This document shows positions 9,427-18,741 of a stretch of DNA of 43,783 bases, in pieces. Origin of the DNA: Candidatus Fimimorpha excrementavium (lineage in GTDB: Bacteria > Bacillota > Clostridia > Lachnospirales > Lachnospiraceae); contig DVJD01000054.1 in the NCBI GenBank assembly GCA_018710785.1, positions 1 to 43,783 on the forward strand, read 5' to 3'. The notes under the pieces are model-generated. The model did not search any database and was not told the DNA's origin. It worked only from the letters and a program-made list of their open reading frames with translations. Every line of letters starts with the position of its first letter. The first letter of the stretch is position 1. A program made the translations under genes and the position numbers.

Positions 9427-9528
9427 CATAGACAAATCGGACGGCATTCATGACCGATGCCGTTCTGAGCTGTTGCAGTATTTCAATCAATCAGAATTTT
9501 GATTCAATCAGGAATGGAGTAGATTATT

Positions 9529-10677
9529 ATGGCGACCTTACAGTTACATAATCAAATGACCATGGATGTGGTTATGGTTCCGGGCAGTTTCATCGATATC
9601 CATATGCCCTCTGCCAATGGAGAATATGTAAAAATCTATTTATACCTGCTTCGCGCTTTAAACCATCCCAACATCCCCGTAACCGTCTCCCACATGGCTG
9701 ACCTCTTTGATGTAACGGAAAAAGACGTCATCCGGGCGCTGAGTTACTGGGAACAGCTGGGGCTTCTCCGTCTGTCTTTCACCTCGGACCGCACGCTTAC
9801 GGATATCACGATGATTGATGACGGTGCCGCCGCGAATCAGGCTGCCGCCAAGTCTTCTGCGTCTGCTGCGCCTCTTCCGTCTGCAGCGTCTGCAAAGGAA
9901 GAGACTTCCTATACAGAAGAGCCGGACTCCTGTCCTCTTCCTTCTGCCAGGGAGCGGCAATCTGCTTCTTCCGAATCCGCCGGAAAGAACAGCCGCGGCG
10001 CATCCCCCGTCGATCTGGCTTCCCTTTCCGGGGACAACGCGTTCTCCGAACTTTTGTTTTTGGCCCAGGCCTACCTGAAAAAGACCTTTCGGCCCACCGA
10101 CTGTGATATCCTCGGTTATTGGTATCTGCTGTTTAACCGCTCCTACGAGATCATCGAGTATCTCCTGGAGTACTGTGTGGAACAGGGGAATTCCAGTCTG
10201 AAATATCTGGAAGCGGTGGCTTTAAACTGGCACAGCATGGGATTTACCACAGTGGAGCAGATCAAGGATTATGCTGCAGTCCGCACCAAAGTCACCTATG
10301 CGGTCATGAAATCCTTCGGACTGAATGACCGTGTGCCGGGTACCAAGGAGGCAAACTATATCCAGAAATGGCTGAATACCTACGGGTTTTCCCAAGACAT
10401 GATCATCCTGGCCTGCGACAAAACCATCACCGCCACCCACAATCCCAGCTTTGAATACGCGGACCGTATTCTGTCCTCCTGGAAAAAAGCCGGTGTCAGC
10501 ACACCGAAAGATGTGGAAAAATACGATCTGGAACACCAGATAAAGGTAAACAAGAAAAAGGCAGAAGCAGCTGCATCCAAGACCGCCAAACCATCCAACC
10601 AGTTTCATAATTTCGAGCAGCGAAGCACCGATTATGATCAGCTGGTGGCCAATTATTACGGTTATCGTAAATCATAG
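9529..10677 (+). CDS. dnaD: DnaD-type replication initiation protein
   Basis: The 382-aa protein belongs to the DnaD/DnaB group of Firmicute primosome proteins, which remodel origin DNA and help load the replicative helicase. An N-terminal winged-helix region (about 1-95, including HMADLFDVTEKDVIRALSYW) is followed by an Ala/Ser/Glu-rich linker (about 99-165). Two DnaB_2/DDBH2 modules follow. Each has a YxxxIxxxW-type motif, at Y226-W234 (V in place of I) and Y310-W318. A Lys/Ala-rich tail ends the protein. It is followed 14 bp later by a helicase loader gene, which supports a primosome role. The protein is longer than B. subtilis DnaD because of the duplicated C-terminal module. Confidence 0.9.
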   Translation: MATLQLHNQMTMDVVMVPGSFIDIHMPSANGEYVKIYLYLLRALNHPNIPVTVSHMADLFDVTEKDVIRALSYWEQLGLLRLSFTSDRTLTDITMIDDGAAANQAAAKSSASAAPLPSAASAKEETSYTEEPDSCPLPSARERQSASSESAGKNSRGASPVDLASLSGDNAFSELLFLAQAYLKKTFRPTDCDILGYWYLLFNRSYEIIEYLLEYCVEQGNSSLKYLEAVALNWHSMGFTTVEQIKDYAAVRTKVTYAVMKSFGLNDRVPGTKEANYIQKWLNTYGFSQDMIILACDKTITATHNPSFEYADRILSSWKKAGVSTPKDVEKYDLEHQIKVNKKKAEAAASKTAKPSNQFHNFEQRSTDYDQLVANYYGYRKS

Positions 10678-10691
10678 AAAGGAACCCTGTC

Positions 10692-11678
10692 ATGCCTCTG
10701 AAAAATTCTCAATTTGATATCTTAATGCGCGCTTACAACCGCAGACAGCTGGAGGACCGCTATGAGCAGAAACGCCGGATCGAACATGCGTATTCCCTCT
10801 CCCCGAGGCTGAAAAAAATCGATCAGGAAATCACCGTCTTCTCTGCTTCCCGCGCGCGCGCGCGGATCATGGGCAAGGCGGATGATTCCGACGCCCTGAA
10901 GGATCTCATACAAGGACTGAAAGAAGAACGGACGGAAGTATTAAAATCCCTGAATCTCCCTCCGGATTACATGGAGATGCAGTATCACTGTCCGGACTGT
11001 AAGGACACCGGATTCATCGGCGCCGAAAAATGTCACTGCTTCAAGCAGGCTGCCGTCAATCTTTTGTATGACCAGTCCAACATCCGGGAAGTATTGGAGA
11101 AAGAAAACTTTGATACCTTTTCTCTGGATTACTATTCGCCCCAGTATGACCCGGCTCTCGGACAAAGTACGCAGGACTATATGAAGTCGGTTCTCAGCCG
11201 ATGCAAATCCTTTGTCCGCCGGTATCCGGAAGAAGGGCGAAATATCCTGTTCACCGGCACGACGGGCGTCGGAAAAACGTTTCTTTCCAACTGCATCGCC
11301 AAGGCCATGATTGAGGAATGTTATTCCGTCGTTTATCTGACCGCCACGGAATTGTTCAACATCTTCTCCCGCGGCAGCTTCTCCCATGACGAAGAGGCCT
11401 CCGAGGAGATCGATCACTATATTCTGGACAGCGATATTCTCATCATCGACGATCTGGGGACGGAGCGTGCCAACTCGTTTACGGTCAGCAAATTGTTTTA
11501 CTGCATCAATGAACGGTTTGTCCGCAGGAAAGGCACCATCATATCCACCAATCTGAAACCCGGCGAGATCCGCGATCTCTATACCGAGCGGGTCGCATCC
11601 CGGATTTTAAGCAATTATGAAATTATCACACTGTTTGGCGATGATATCCGAATCATCAAAAAATTTGGGAAGGCTTGA
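10692..11678 (+). CDS. dnaI: DnaC/DnaI-type replicative helicase loader (AAA+ ATPase)
   Basis: This 328-aa protein is a DnaC/DnaI-like ATPase that would load the replicative DnaB-type helicase on origin DNA. An N-terminal helical region is followed by a probable zinc site C100-x2-C103 ... C114-x-C116, as in DnaI. The AAA+ domain has Walker A GTTGVGKT (189-196), Walker B ILIIDDLG (249-256) and the sensor-type IISTN strand. It directly follows dnaD with a 14-bp gap, so the two are probably translated from one mRNA. IstB-type transposition helpers share the ATPase domain, but the zinc N-terminus and the dnaD neighbour favour the replication role. Confidence 0.88.
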   Translation: MPLKNSQFDILMRAYNRRQLEDRYEQKRRIEHAYSLSPRLKKIDQEITVFSASRARARIMGKADDSDALKDLIQGLKEERTEVLKSLNLPPDYMEMQYHCPDCKDTGFIGAEKCHCFKQAAVNLLYDQSNIREVLEKENFDTFSLDYYSPQYDPALGQSTQDYMKSVLSRCKSFVRRYPEEGRNILFTGTTGVGKTFLSNCIAKAMIEECYSVVYLTATELFNIFSRGSFSHDEEASEEIDHYILDSDILIIDDLGTERANSFTVSKLFYCINERFVRRKGTIISTNLKPGEIRDLYTERVASRILSNYEIITLFGDDIRIIKKFGKA

Positions 11679-11703
11679 CTTAGCATTAAAATATTGTTAA
11701 AGT
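11675..11703 (+). promoter_or_regulatory. Promoter of prs
   Basis: TTGACT (11675-11680) overlaps the end of the helicase loader gene; 17-nt spacer; TAAAGT (11698-11703). It gives prs its own start in addition to any read-through. Confidence 0.6.
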
Positions 11704-11746
11704 AAAAGTGAGTTACTCATAGAATACAATGGAGGAAAGTGTAAAT

Positions 11747-12922
11747 ATGCCACAATCAACTCATTTGCAAACGATTCCAGTGGGACCGCTGGGACTTATT
11801 GTCATGGACAGCTGCAGCTCTCTCGGAAAAAAAGTAAACGACTACCTTGTGACCTGGAGAAGAGAACGTGAAAATGAACATAAAACCACCATCCAGTTCA
11901 ACGGTTATCAGAGAGACAGCTATCTGATCAATGCCAAAGCTCCCCGGTTTGGTTCCGGCGAGGCAAAGGGTGTCATCAATGAATCTGTCCGCGGAGATGA
12001 CCTCTATATTATGGTGGATGTCTGCAATTACAGTTTAACCTACTCTCTCAGCGGATATGTCAATCATATGTCGCCGGATGATCATTTCCAGGACTTAAAG
12101 CGCATCATCGCCGCCGTGGGCGGAAAGGCCCGCCGCATCAATGTCATCATGCCTTTCTTATATGAAAGCAGACAGCATAAGCGTACAGCCAGAGAATCTC
12201 TCGACTGCGCCATGGCGCTTCAGGAACTGACACGCATGGGCGTGGAAAACATCCTAACCTTTGATGCCCATGACCCCCGTGTACAGAATGCCATCCCTCT
12301 GAAGGGATTTGAAAATGTTCCGTGTATCTATCAGTTTATGAAGGCTCTTCTGCGGACAGAGCCGAACCTGGATCTGGACAGCGACCATATGATGATCATC
12401 AGCCCCGACGAAGGCGGCATGGGACGTGCAGTCACCTTCGCCAACTATCTGGGACTGGATGTGGGTATGTTCTACAAGCGCCGCGATTATACCCGCATCG
12501 TAGACGGCAAAAACCCCATCGTCGCCCATGAATTTTTGGGCAGCAATGTGGAGGGCAAGAACGTCCTCATCGTGGATGATATGATTTCGTCCGGCGACAG
12601 CATGATGGATGTGGCCCGTGAACTGAAGCGCCGCAAGGCAGCCAAGGTCTTCATCGCATCCACCTTCGGCCTGTTCACCAATGGTCTTGCCAAGTTCGAT
12701 GCCGCTTACGATCAGGGCATCATTGACCGTGTCCTGACTACAAATTTGGTCTATCAGACACCGGAGCTTTTGTCCAGACCGTACTATGTAAACGTTGATT
12801 TGAGCAAATACATTGCACTTTTGATTGACAACTTAAATCATAATTCTTCCCTTCAGGATCTTTTGATCCCCACCGATCGGATCAACCGTCTCCTGGAGCG
12901 GTACAAAAACAGAGAAAAATAG
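11747..12922 (+). CDS. prs: Ribose-phosphate pyrophosphokinase (long form)
   Basis: PRPP synthetase transfers pyrophosphate from ATP to ribose-5-phosphate, feeding purine, pyrimidine, NAD and histidine synthesis. The 391-aa protein is longer than the usual about 315 aa. It keeps the PRPP-binding loop VDDMISSGDS (276-285), the FDAHD metal/ATP segment (172-176) and the catalytic flexible-loop residues in MPFLYESRQHKR (135-146). I start it at ATG 11747: GGAGGAAA lies 8 nt upstream, whereas the ATG at 11729 overlaps that site. It is followed by an intrinsic terminator. The extra N-terminal and inserted residues are seen in a clostridial subgroup; whether they change allosteric control is unknown. 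Confidence 0.95.
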   Translation: MPQSTHLQTIPVGPLGLIVMDSCSSLGKKVNDYLVTWRRERENEHKTTIQFNGYQRDSYLINAKAPRFGSGEAKGVINESVRGDDLYIMVDVCNYSLTYSLSGYVNHMSPDDHFQDLKRIIAAVGGKARRINVIMPFLYESRQHKRTARESLDCAMALQELTRMGVENILTFDAHDPRVQNAIPLKGFENVPCIYQFMKALLRTEPNLDLDSDHMMIISPDEGGMGRAVTFANYLGLDVGMFYKRRDYTRIVDGKNPIVAHEFLGSNVEGKNVLIVDDMISSGDSMMDVARELKRRKAAKVFIASTFGLFTNGLAKFDAAYDQGIIDRVLTTNLVYQTPELLSRPYYVNVDLSKYIALLIDNLNHNSSLQDLLIPTDRINRLLERYKNREK

Positions 12923-12953
12923 AAAAAAGGCCGCGTAAGCGGTCTTTTTTCTT
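12923..12953 (+). terminator. Intrinsic terminator after prs
   Basis: AAAAAAGGCCGC pairs with GCGGTCTTTTTT around GTAA, with one G-T wobble. It starts at the prs stop codon and ends in a T-run. Confidence 0.9.
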
Positions 12954-13004
12954 GCTTTATTATGATAACAGAACAAAACAAACGCAGAAAGGATACGGAC
13001 TTTC

Positions 13005-13871
13005 ATGAACAGACAAACCATTTTACCTGCCATACAGAAATTTTTACTGATCCTCATAGGAAATACCATCTATGCCGCTGCCGTCGTCATGTTTTTGCTT
13101 CCCAATGACCTGATGTCCGGCGGAACCACCGGCTTAGGCCTGTTTTTCCAGAACCAGTTTCACCTTCCCATCGCCTACTTTGTCGGCGTTTTCAACATCC
13201 TCATGTTTCTTCTGGGCGCATGGATCCTGGGAAAAACCTTTGCCATGACCACCCTGGTCAGCACCTTCTACTATCCCATCTGTCTGGATTTGCTGCAGCG
13301 AATCCCCTTCTTGCAGGGCATGACGGAAAATACCATGCTGGCCGTATTGTTTTCCGGTCTCATGATCGGCGTGGGCATCGGCATCGTCATCCGTGCCGGA
13401 GCATCCACGGGAGGGATGGATATCCCGCCGCTGATTTTAAATAAAAAATTCGGCCTGTCCGTCTCCTTCATGCTCTATGTATTCGATTTCTGTATCCTGC
13501 TTCTGCAGATGACCTTTTCCGATAAAGAACGGATTCTCTACGGCATTCTTCTGGTGATTATCTATACCATGGTTTTGAACAAGGTCCTGCTCACCGGAAA
13601 ATCCCAGATGCAGGTAAAAATCGTCAGCCGAAACTACCGGGAGATCAGCGAGATGATTTCTTCCCAGCTGGACCGCGGCTGCACCCTGCTCCACGCGGAA
13701 ACCGGATATCTCCATCTGACCAGCATGGTGGTCCTGACCGTGATTTCCAACCGGGAGCTGCCGCGCCTGAATCAGAAGGTCATGGAGCTGGATCCCAAAG
13801 CGTTTATGGTCATCAACCAGGTCAATGAGGTGCGGGGACGCGGGTTCACGCTCACCAAAAAATATAAATAA
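13005..13871 (+). CDS. YitT family membrane protein (DUF161/DUF2179)
   Basis: The 288-aa protein has about five hydrophobic membrane segments in its first 170 residues, including FLLILIGNTIYAAAVVMFLL, a PNDLMSGGTTGLGL signature and GASTGGMDI. A soluble C-terminal DUF2179 domain follows (about 205-288, QVKIVSRNYREISEMI to GRGFTLTKK). These proteins are common in Firmicutes, often in several copies per genome, and have no settled biochemical role. The start is supported by AGAAAGGAT. It is followed 14 bp later by the AraC-like gene, so the two may share a transcript. Confidence 0.88.
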   Translation: MNRQTILPAIQKFLLILIGNTIYAAAVVMFLLPNDLMSGGTTGLGLFFQNQFHLPIAYFVGVFNILMFLLGAWILGKTFAMTTLVSTFYYPICLDLLQRIPFLQGMTENTMLAVLFSGLMIGVGIGIVIRAGASTGGMDIPPLILNKKFGLSVSFMLYVFDFCILLLQMTFSDKERILYGILLVIIYTMVLNKVLLTGKSQMQVKIVSRNYREISEMISSQLDRGCTLLHAETGYLHLTSMVVLTVISNRELPRLNQKVMELDPKAFMVINQVNEVRGRGFTLTKKYK

Positions 13872-13885
13872 ACGGGAGGGATTCC

Positions 13886-14605
13886 ATGACACTGAAAGAA
13901 CTTTGCGAAACGATTTCCTGCCGAAATTCCGAACAGATGCCCAGCGCGTCCTCCGGAAATGACCATTCCCCAGAAGGAGGATCAAAAATCGGCCGGACGC
14001 AGCTGCACACCCATGATTATCTGGAGCTGGCCTACATCGTTTCGGGAGAATTTTCCCAGAAAATCCTGGGCAAAACCATCACATTCCGTGAGGGAGAGCT
14101 GTGCCTGATTGATAAAAATTGTCTCCATCAGGACATCATGGATACATCCCCCGCCGTCATACTGTTTTTGGGCATTGCCAATGCCACCTTTGATGATATC
14201 ATGGACTGTCCTCTTACGGAAAAGCGCATCGCGGCCTTTTTAAGTTCTGCCCTTCTGAAGCAGAAAAATCTTCTGCAGTATCTTCACTTCCGCCCCCACG
14301 ACGGGGCAAAGGAAGCCATGGAAGATCACCTGTCGCAGCTGCTTTTGGAACTCATCCGCCACGATGAGGCTGCACCCTATATCTGCCGCGGTCTTCTGAT
14401 CCGCATCTTCCGCTGTACCGAAGAAACCAGAGAAGCCACGCTTCAGAAACTGCAGCACATGGCCCGGACCGCATACGGCGCGGCCCCGGCCTTTACCGTG
14501 CAGCTCATTGTCGTATCCGGCATTCTGCAGTGGACCTATGAAGCGCAGGTCTATGTTGGGGAGCACGAAAAAAGGTCTGCGGCAAAGTCGCATTACTCTG
14601 TGTGA
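13886..14605 (+). CDS. AraC-type cupin sensor protein without an HTH domain
   Basis: The 239-aa product begins like an AraC-family regulator. It has a cupin effector domain with THDYLELAYIVSGEFSQKI, a GELCLIDKNCLHQ strand and the usual helical linker up to about residue 200. The paired HTH domain of about 100 aa that should follow is missing. The last 45 residues resemble nothing I recognise, and the other two frames across 14440-14700 do not encode the HTH either. The frame ends inside the terminator hairpin of the opposing transaldolase gene. It is most likely a 3'-truncated regulator, possibly of the adjacent arabinose genes; a functional sensor-only protein is the alternative. Confidence 0.65.
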   Translation: MTLKELCETISCRNSEQMPSASSGNDHSPEGGSKIGRTQLHTHDYLELAYIVSGEFSQKILGKTITFREGELCLIDKNCLHQDIMDTSPAVILFLGIANATFDDIMDCPLTEKRIAAFLSSALLKQKNLLQYLHFRPHDGAKEAMEDHLSQLLLELIRHDEAAPYICRGLLIRIFRCTEETREATLQKLQHMARTAYGAAPAFTVQLIVVSGILQWTYEAQVYVGEHEKRSAAKSHYSV

Positions 14606-14625
14606 TGCGAACTTCGCCGCAGACC
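14568..14625 (-). terminator. Terminator of the araA-transaldolase transcript
   Basis: A long imperfect hairpin pairs 14574-14593 with 14605-14625 (outer stem GGTCTGCGGC). Read on the minus strand it is followed by TTTTTT (14568-14573). It overlaps the last codons of the AraC-like ORF on the plus strand. Confidence 0.8.
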
Positions 14626-14696
14626 GCGGATCTCGTTCCTTTCTTTCGGGCATACGCCTGCCCGGCGCTCCCTCTTTATCCATTTTGTAAGGCTTC

Positions 14697-15350
14697 TTAT
14701 TCCCCGAATACCGCTTTATAATCGGCCTGGAATTTTTCGATTCCCTGGTCGGTCAGCGGATGCTTTGTCATCTGCACCAGAACCTTATACGGTACGGTGG
14801 CGATGTCGGCCCCAGCCCTTGCACAGTCAATCACATGGATCGGATTGCGGATGCTGGCGGCGATGATTTCCGTCTCAATGCCGTGCATCTGGAAAATCTC
14901 TGTGATCTCATCAATCAGATCAATCCCCGGCATGGAGATATCATCCAGCCTTCCCAAAAACGGGGAAACATAGGTGGCTCCCGCACGGGCTGCCAACAAT
15001 GCCTGGGCCGCGGAAAAGATCAGCGTTACATTGGTCTTGATTCTTTCTTTTGTCAGCACCTTCACGGCTTTCAAGCCTTCCATTGTCATGGGAATCTTCA
15101 CCACCATATTGGGATGGATGGCAGCAATCTCTCTTCCCTCCCGGATCATGCCCTCGGCATCGGTGGTGGTGGCTTTCACTTCCCCGCTGATGGGTCCGTC
15201 CACGATGGAAGCGATCTCCGCGATGACCTGATTGAAGTCTCTTCCTTCCTTTGCGATCAGGGACGGGTTCGTGGTAACACCGCAGATAATCCCCATATCA
15301 TTGGCTTTTCTGATTTCATCCACATTGGCAGTATCAATAAAAAATCTCAT
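14697..15350 (-). CDS. Transaldolase (TalC/MipB-like short form)
   Basis: This 217-aa enzyme belongs to the short transaldolase/fructose-6-phosphate aldolase group. The Schiff-base lysine is K85 in MVVKIPMT, and the N-terminus has [10 protein letters not shown] and [10 protein letters not shown]. The GEVKATT stretch carries Glu where fructose-6-phosphate aldolase has Gln, and the SPFLGRLDD loop carries Phe where the aldolase has Tyr. Both point to true transaldolase activity, moving dihydroxyacetone units between sugar phosphates in the non-oxidative pentose phosphate pathway. It lies 12 bp after araA, so it would help dispose of pentose phosphate from arabinose. The start has a clear AGGAGG. 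Confidence 0.9.
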   Translation of the reverse strand: MRFFIDTANVDEIRKANDMGIICGVTTNPSLIAKEGRDFNQVIAEIASIVDGPISGEVKATTTDAEGMIREGREIAAIHPNMVVKIPMTMEGLKAVKVLTKERIKTNVTLIFSAAQALLAARAGATYVSPFLGRLDDISMPGIDLIDEITEIFQMHGIETEIIAASIRNPIHVIDCARAGADIATVPYKVLVQMTKHPLTDQGIEKFQADYKAVFGE

Positions 15351-15362
15351 AATGGTGTCCTC

Positions 15363-16865
15363 CTATCTTTTCAGCATGTAATACATGGAATTCCACTTCA
15401 GTTCATTTTTCAGACTGCGGATGGTGGTATCACTGTCGATATACACAGCTTCGATTCCCATGGCGCTGGCCCAGTCTCCCATCTGCTCGGCGGTCAGATC
15501 GTAGGTGAAGGCTGTGTGATGGGCGCCGCCTGCCAGAATCCAGCTTTCCGCACCGACGCTCAAGTTGGGTCTCGGCGTCCAGAATGCCGTGGCCACCGGA
15601 AGTTTCGGCATCTCCTTTTCCACCTTCTTGCAGTCCACCTCGTTGATGATCAGGCGGAAACGGTCTCCCAGATCGATCAGAGATGCGGCGATGCCGGGGC
15701 CGGTCTTGGATGTGAATACCAGTCTGGCCGGATCTTCCCGGTCTCCCATGGACAGCGGGCAGACCTTGATGCCGATGGGGCCTTCTGCTATGGACGGGCA
15801 GACCTCCAGCATGTGGGCCTCCAGAATGCCTTCTTTTCCCGGAACCAGGTTATAGGTGTAATCTTCCATGAACGACGTCCCTTTTGCGTCTTTCATTCCC
15901 GCCGTCATAATCTTCATCAGGCGGACCATGGCCGCTGTCTTCCAGTCGCCTTCCCCGCCGAAACCGTATCCCTTTTCCATCAGTCTCTGGATGGCCAGAC
16001 CCGGAAGCTGCTTTAAGGAGCCCAGATCCCCGAAATGGGTGACGATGGCCTGATAGTTTTTCTCCTTCAGGAACCGCTCAAACCCGATCTCGATCTGTGC
16101 CTGCACAGCCACATGACGGCGAAACTCCCCTTCTTCCCTTCCCTCCAGAAGGATATCGTAGGTATCATAGTATTCTTCCACCAGGGCATCCACATCTGCC
16201 GGTCTGACGTCGGAGACGTATTCCGCGATCTCATTCACCGGATACGCGTCAATCTCCCATCCGAATTTGATCTGTGCCTCCACTTTATCGCCTTCTGTGA
16301 CCGCCACATTTCTCATATTGTCGGCAATGCGGACCACGCGGATATGGCTGCTTTCCATGATGCCGATGGCCGTGCGCATCCACTGAGCGATCCTCTTCTG
16401 CACCTCTTCGCTGCTCCAGTGGCCGACGATTACCTTGCGCTCAATCCCCATTCTCGTCACGATATGGCCGTACTCCCGGTCTCCGTGGGCGGACTGGTTT
16501 TCGTTCATGAAATCCATATCAATGGTATCATAGGGAATCTCTTCATTGAACTGGGTATGTAAGTGAAGAAGCGGCTTTCGGTACTCCTGAAGTCCCAAAA
16601 TCCAGGATTTTGCCGGGGAAAAGGTGTGCATCCATGTGATGACCCCTGCGCAGGAGTCATCGCTGTTGGCTTCATGGAACAAACGGCGGATCGACGCATT
16701 GTCAATCAGTGTGGGTTTCCACAGGATTTCAAAGGGCAGCAGCCCGGATGCATTTAACTGTTCCACGATAATCTTCGAGTGCTGTGCCACATTTCTTAAA
16801 CAATCCTCCCCGTACAGATCCTGGGAGCCTGTGGCAAACCAAAACTTGTAATGTTTCATTTCCAT
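15363..16865 (-). CDS. araA: L-arabinose isomerase
   Basis: AraA converts L-arabinose to L-ribulose in the cytoplasm using a divalent metal. The 500-aa protein has FWFATGSQDLYG at the N-terminus. The metal/catalytic residues are E305 in GFGGEGDWKTAA, E334 in FMEDYTYN and H351, with the GGAHHTAF motif near the C-terminus. I use the ATG at 16865, with GGAGGA upstream; the ATG at 16883 is part of the ribosome binding site context. araB and araD are not present here, so the pathway must be completed elsewhere. An extended -10 promoter lies just upstream, and the gene leads directly into the transaldolase gene. Confidence 0.96.
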   Translation of the reverse strand: MEMKHYKFWFATGSQDLYGEDCLRNVAQHSKIIVEQLNASGLLPFEILWKPTLIDNASIRRLFHEANSDDSCAGVITWMHTFSPAKSWILGLQEYRKPLLHLHTQFNEEIPYDTIDMDFMNENQSAHGDREYGHIVTRMGIERKVIVGHWSSEEVQKRIAQWMRTAIGIMESSHIRVVRIADNMRNVAVTEGDKVEAQIKFGWEIDAYPVNEIAEYVSDVRPADVDALVEEYYDTYDILLEGREEGEFRRHVAVQAQIEIGFERFLKEKNYQAIVTHFGDLGSLKQLPGLAIQRLMEKGYGFGGEGDWKTAAMVRLMKIMTAGMKDAKGTSFMEDYTYNLVPGKEGILEAHMLEVCPSIAEGPIGIKVCPLSMGDREDPARLVFTSKTGPGIAASLIDLGDRFRLIINEVDCKKVEKEMPKLPVATAFWTPRPNLSVGAESWILAGGAHHTAFTYDLTAEQMGDWASAMGIEAVYIDSDTTIRSLKNELKWNSMYYMLKR

Positions 16866-16904
16866 TCCGCTTAAATCCTCCATTTCCTGCCTTCCTTACC
16901 CGTT

Positions 16905-16913
16905 ATTATAGCA
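16905..16913 (-). promoter_or_regulatory. Extended -10 promoter of araA
   Basis: On the minus strand TGC-TATAAT (TATAAT at 16905-16910). The -35 region is poor. It lies in the 97-bp gap after the 592-aa gene, so araA has its own start. Confidence 0.65.
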
Positions 16914-16962
16914 AGTCCGGCAGGTTTTTCTATTTCTTTCTTCTATCACTTTTGGAAAAAAG

Positions 16963-18741
16963 TTACCTGATCCGACCGCTTTCTCTCAGGCGGATCCTCC
17001 AGGACACAGAAACCTCGTTTGAGGAGATGTGTTCTTTTTTCAGGAGGATCCGGTAACACAGCCGTCCTTCCGGCGTGCGGCAGGCCTCCGTATCCTCTGC
17101 CGCCCGGATCTGTTTCCTGTCATAACCGGTCTGGCTGATTTCTTCCACACGCCCGCAGCCAAACCCATATCCCCCGTCCGTCTCCGCCGGTTCCTCGGAA
17201 AACGTCAGGACATCCATCCGGATCTCGGATACTGCATGGTCCTTTGAAATGCGGAAGGTATCCGTCCGCTCCGCCTGCCCATGGCTGAACCGGTACACGG
17301 TGTCACAGGAAATACCGTCAAGCGGCCGCATCTCTTCCTCTCCCACCGCGCACAAAGCGTCCTGATGGCAGGAAAGGATCACCTGGCCTTCTTCCTGCTT
17401 CCACTGAATCTCTTTGAAATAGACGATGGGCATGGCCTTCGTTCCGTCCTCTAACATCAGCTGAGGAACCAGATACGCATACGCTTCCCCCGGCACACCC
17501 GTCACCGTAAACTGGCTGTATGGAATGGGAAGGTAAGGTGACTTTTCATAGTATTCCTTTCCTCCGCTGATGAAAGGCAGGGACCAGATGTGTCTTTTGT
17601 CCCTGACAACGGCCAGACCGCGCTCATACTCTCCTCTGGCAAAGGGAAAATACATCCCGCTTATGTCTTCCCTCTCCCTCTTTTCCCATACAGCCTCCGC
17701 TTCTTCACCGCTTTCCGGTTTTTCCCATTCCTCTGCCTCCAGCATCTGCATGCACAGACTCAGGTTTTCGCTGAGAATCCGGTTTTTATTCCGATAGGAA
17801 TCGGTCTTCCTGCCCTTTTCCCACATGTTGACCGACTGCATCTCGGGATCGATCCAAAACGCTCCGAACCGGCGGATGATTGCGGTACAGTAGGCATAGG
17901 CCAAAGCTTCCTCCCCGGGATCCAGTATGGTTTTGACCCTGGCCGCTGCCGTCAGGACTTCCAGCACCCCGGTATCCCCATAGGCTCCGGTACTTCTCCC
18001 GTAGGAAAATCCGTATCCGTCCCGATTTGCCATGAACAGACAGATCGCCGCGGATTTTCGAAGCATGCGGACGATCTTTTCCGGCAGCTCCATCCCCGTA
18101 TCCAGCACCGTATTGGCAATCTCTGCCGGAACCAGGATGCTGTAGCGGTCAAACCGGCCAAATCCCGGCGTCTCATCCATAAACTCATACGCCCCGGAAT
18201 AAAGCTCAATGTGCTCCATGAGACGGTTCAGCAGCTTTTCACTGTATCCTTCCTCTTCCCATCCCAAAAGTTCCCGGTAGCGGGCGATTCCAAAAGCCAC
18301 ACCATAATAATTGGTGGGATATCCCTTCAATGCCAGATGGTTTTCACAATCCACAAAGGTTCTCCAGTCCAGGGTGACTTTCAGTCTTTCCCACAATTCC
18401 TGCGGTATAACTTCCCCGCGGATTCCCTTCTGTTCCATCCGCCAGAGCCCTTTTACGGCATTGAAAATTCCCCATGTCTGCATCGGCAATTCCGCACACA
18501 TGGGGATGATCTCACGCAGGGCATGGATGCCCTCTTCTTTTTCCTTTTCCTCCAATAATTCTGTCACCACGTAGCTGCACAGATTGATCGCCTTTCCGCC
18601 GACAAACTGTGCCTTCTCGTTGTAAACCCAGACTCCGTCCATAACCAGCGCATCCTTTCCCTCAGCGATGCGCCAAAACAGTTCCTTCATAAACGGATGG
18701 ATCTGTTCCCTTATGGCCTTCTTGATTTCCTGACTGCTCAT
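16963..18741 (-). CDS. Protein of unknown function, possible alpha/alpha-barrel carbohydrate-active enzyme
   Basis: I cannot assign this 592-aa protein to a named family. Its first about 350 residues are mostly helical and rich in Trp, Tyr and His patches, such as WRTFVDCENHLALKGYPTNYYGVAFGIARYRE, DETPGFGRFDRYS and MANRDGYGFSYGRSTGAYGDTG. This is the texture of (alpha/alpha)n-barrel glycoside hydrolases or polysaccharide lyases. The C-terminal about 200 residues look beta-rich (YAYLVPQLMLEDG, SWRIRLRESG), as in heparinase-like lyases. There is no signal peptide. The start at 18741 has GGGAGGAAGC upstream. It lies before araA on the same strand, but araA has its own promoter. A role in plant or mucin glycan use is inference from context only. 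Confidence 0.6.
   Translation of the reverse strand: MSSQEIKKAIREQIHPFMKELFWRIAEGKDALVMDGVWVYNEKAQFVGGKAINLCSYVVTELLEEKEKEEGIHALREIIPMCAELPMQTWGIFNAVKGLWRMEQKGIRGEVIPQELWERLKVTLDWRTFVDCENHLALKGYPTNYYGVAFGIARYRELLGWEEEGYSEKLLNRLMEHIELYSGAYEFMDETPGFGRFDRYSILVPAEIANTVLDTGMELPEKIVRMLRKSAAICLFMANRDGYGFSYGRSTGAYGDTGVLEVLTAAARVKTILDPGEEALAYAYCTAIIRRFGAFWIDPEMQSVNMWEKGRKTDSYRNKNRILSENLSLCMQMLEAEEWEKPESGEEAEAVWEKREREDISGMYFPFARGEYERGLAVVRDKRHIWSLPFISGGKEYYEKSPYLPIPYSQFTVTGVPGEAYAYLVPQLMLEDGTKAMPIVYFKEIQWKQEEGQVILSCHQDALCAVGEEEMRPLDGISCDTVYRFSHGQAERTDTFRISKDHAVSEIRMDVLTFSEEPAETDGGYGFGCGRVEEISQTGYDRKQIRAAEDTEACRTPEGRLCYRILLKKEHISSNEVSVSWRIRLRESGRIR

Noticed and set aside
14697-15350. Fructose-6-phosphate aldolase
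   Set aside because: The active-site Gln and Tyr that mark the aldolase are Glu and Phe here, which fits transaldolase.
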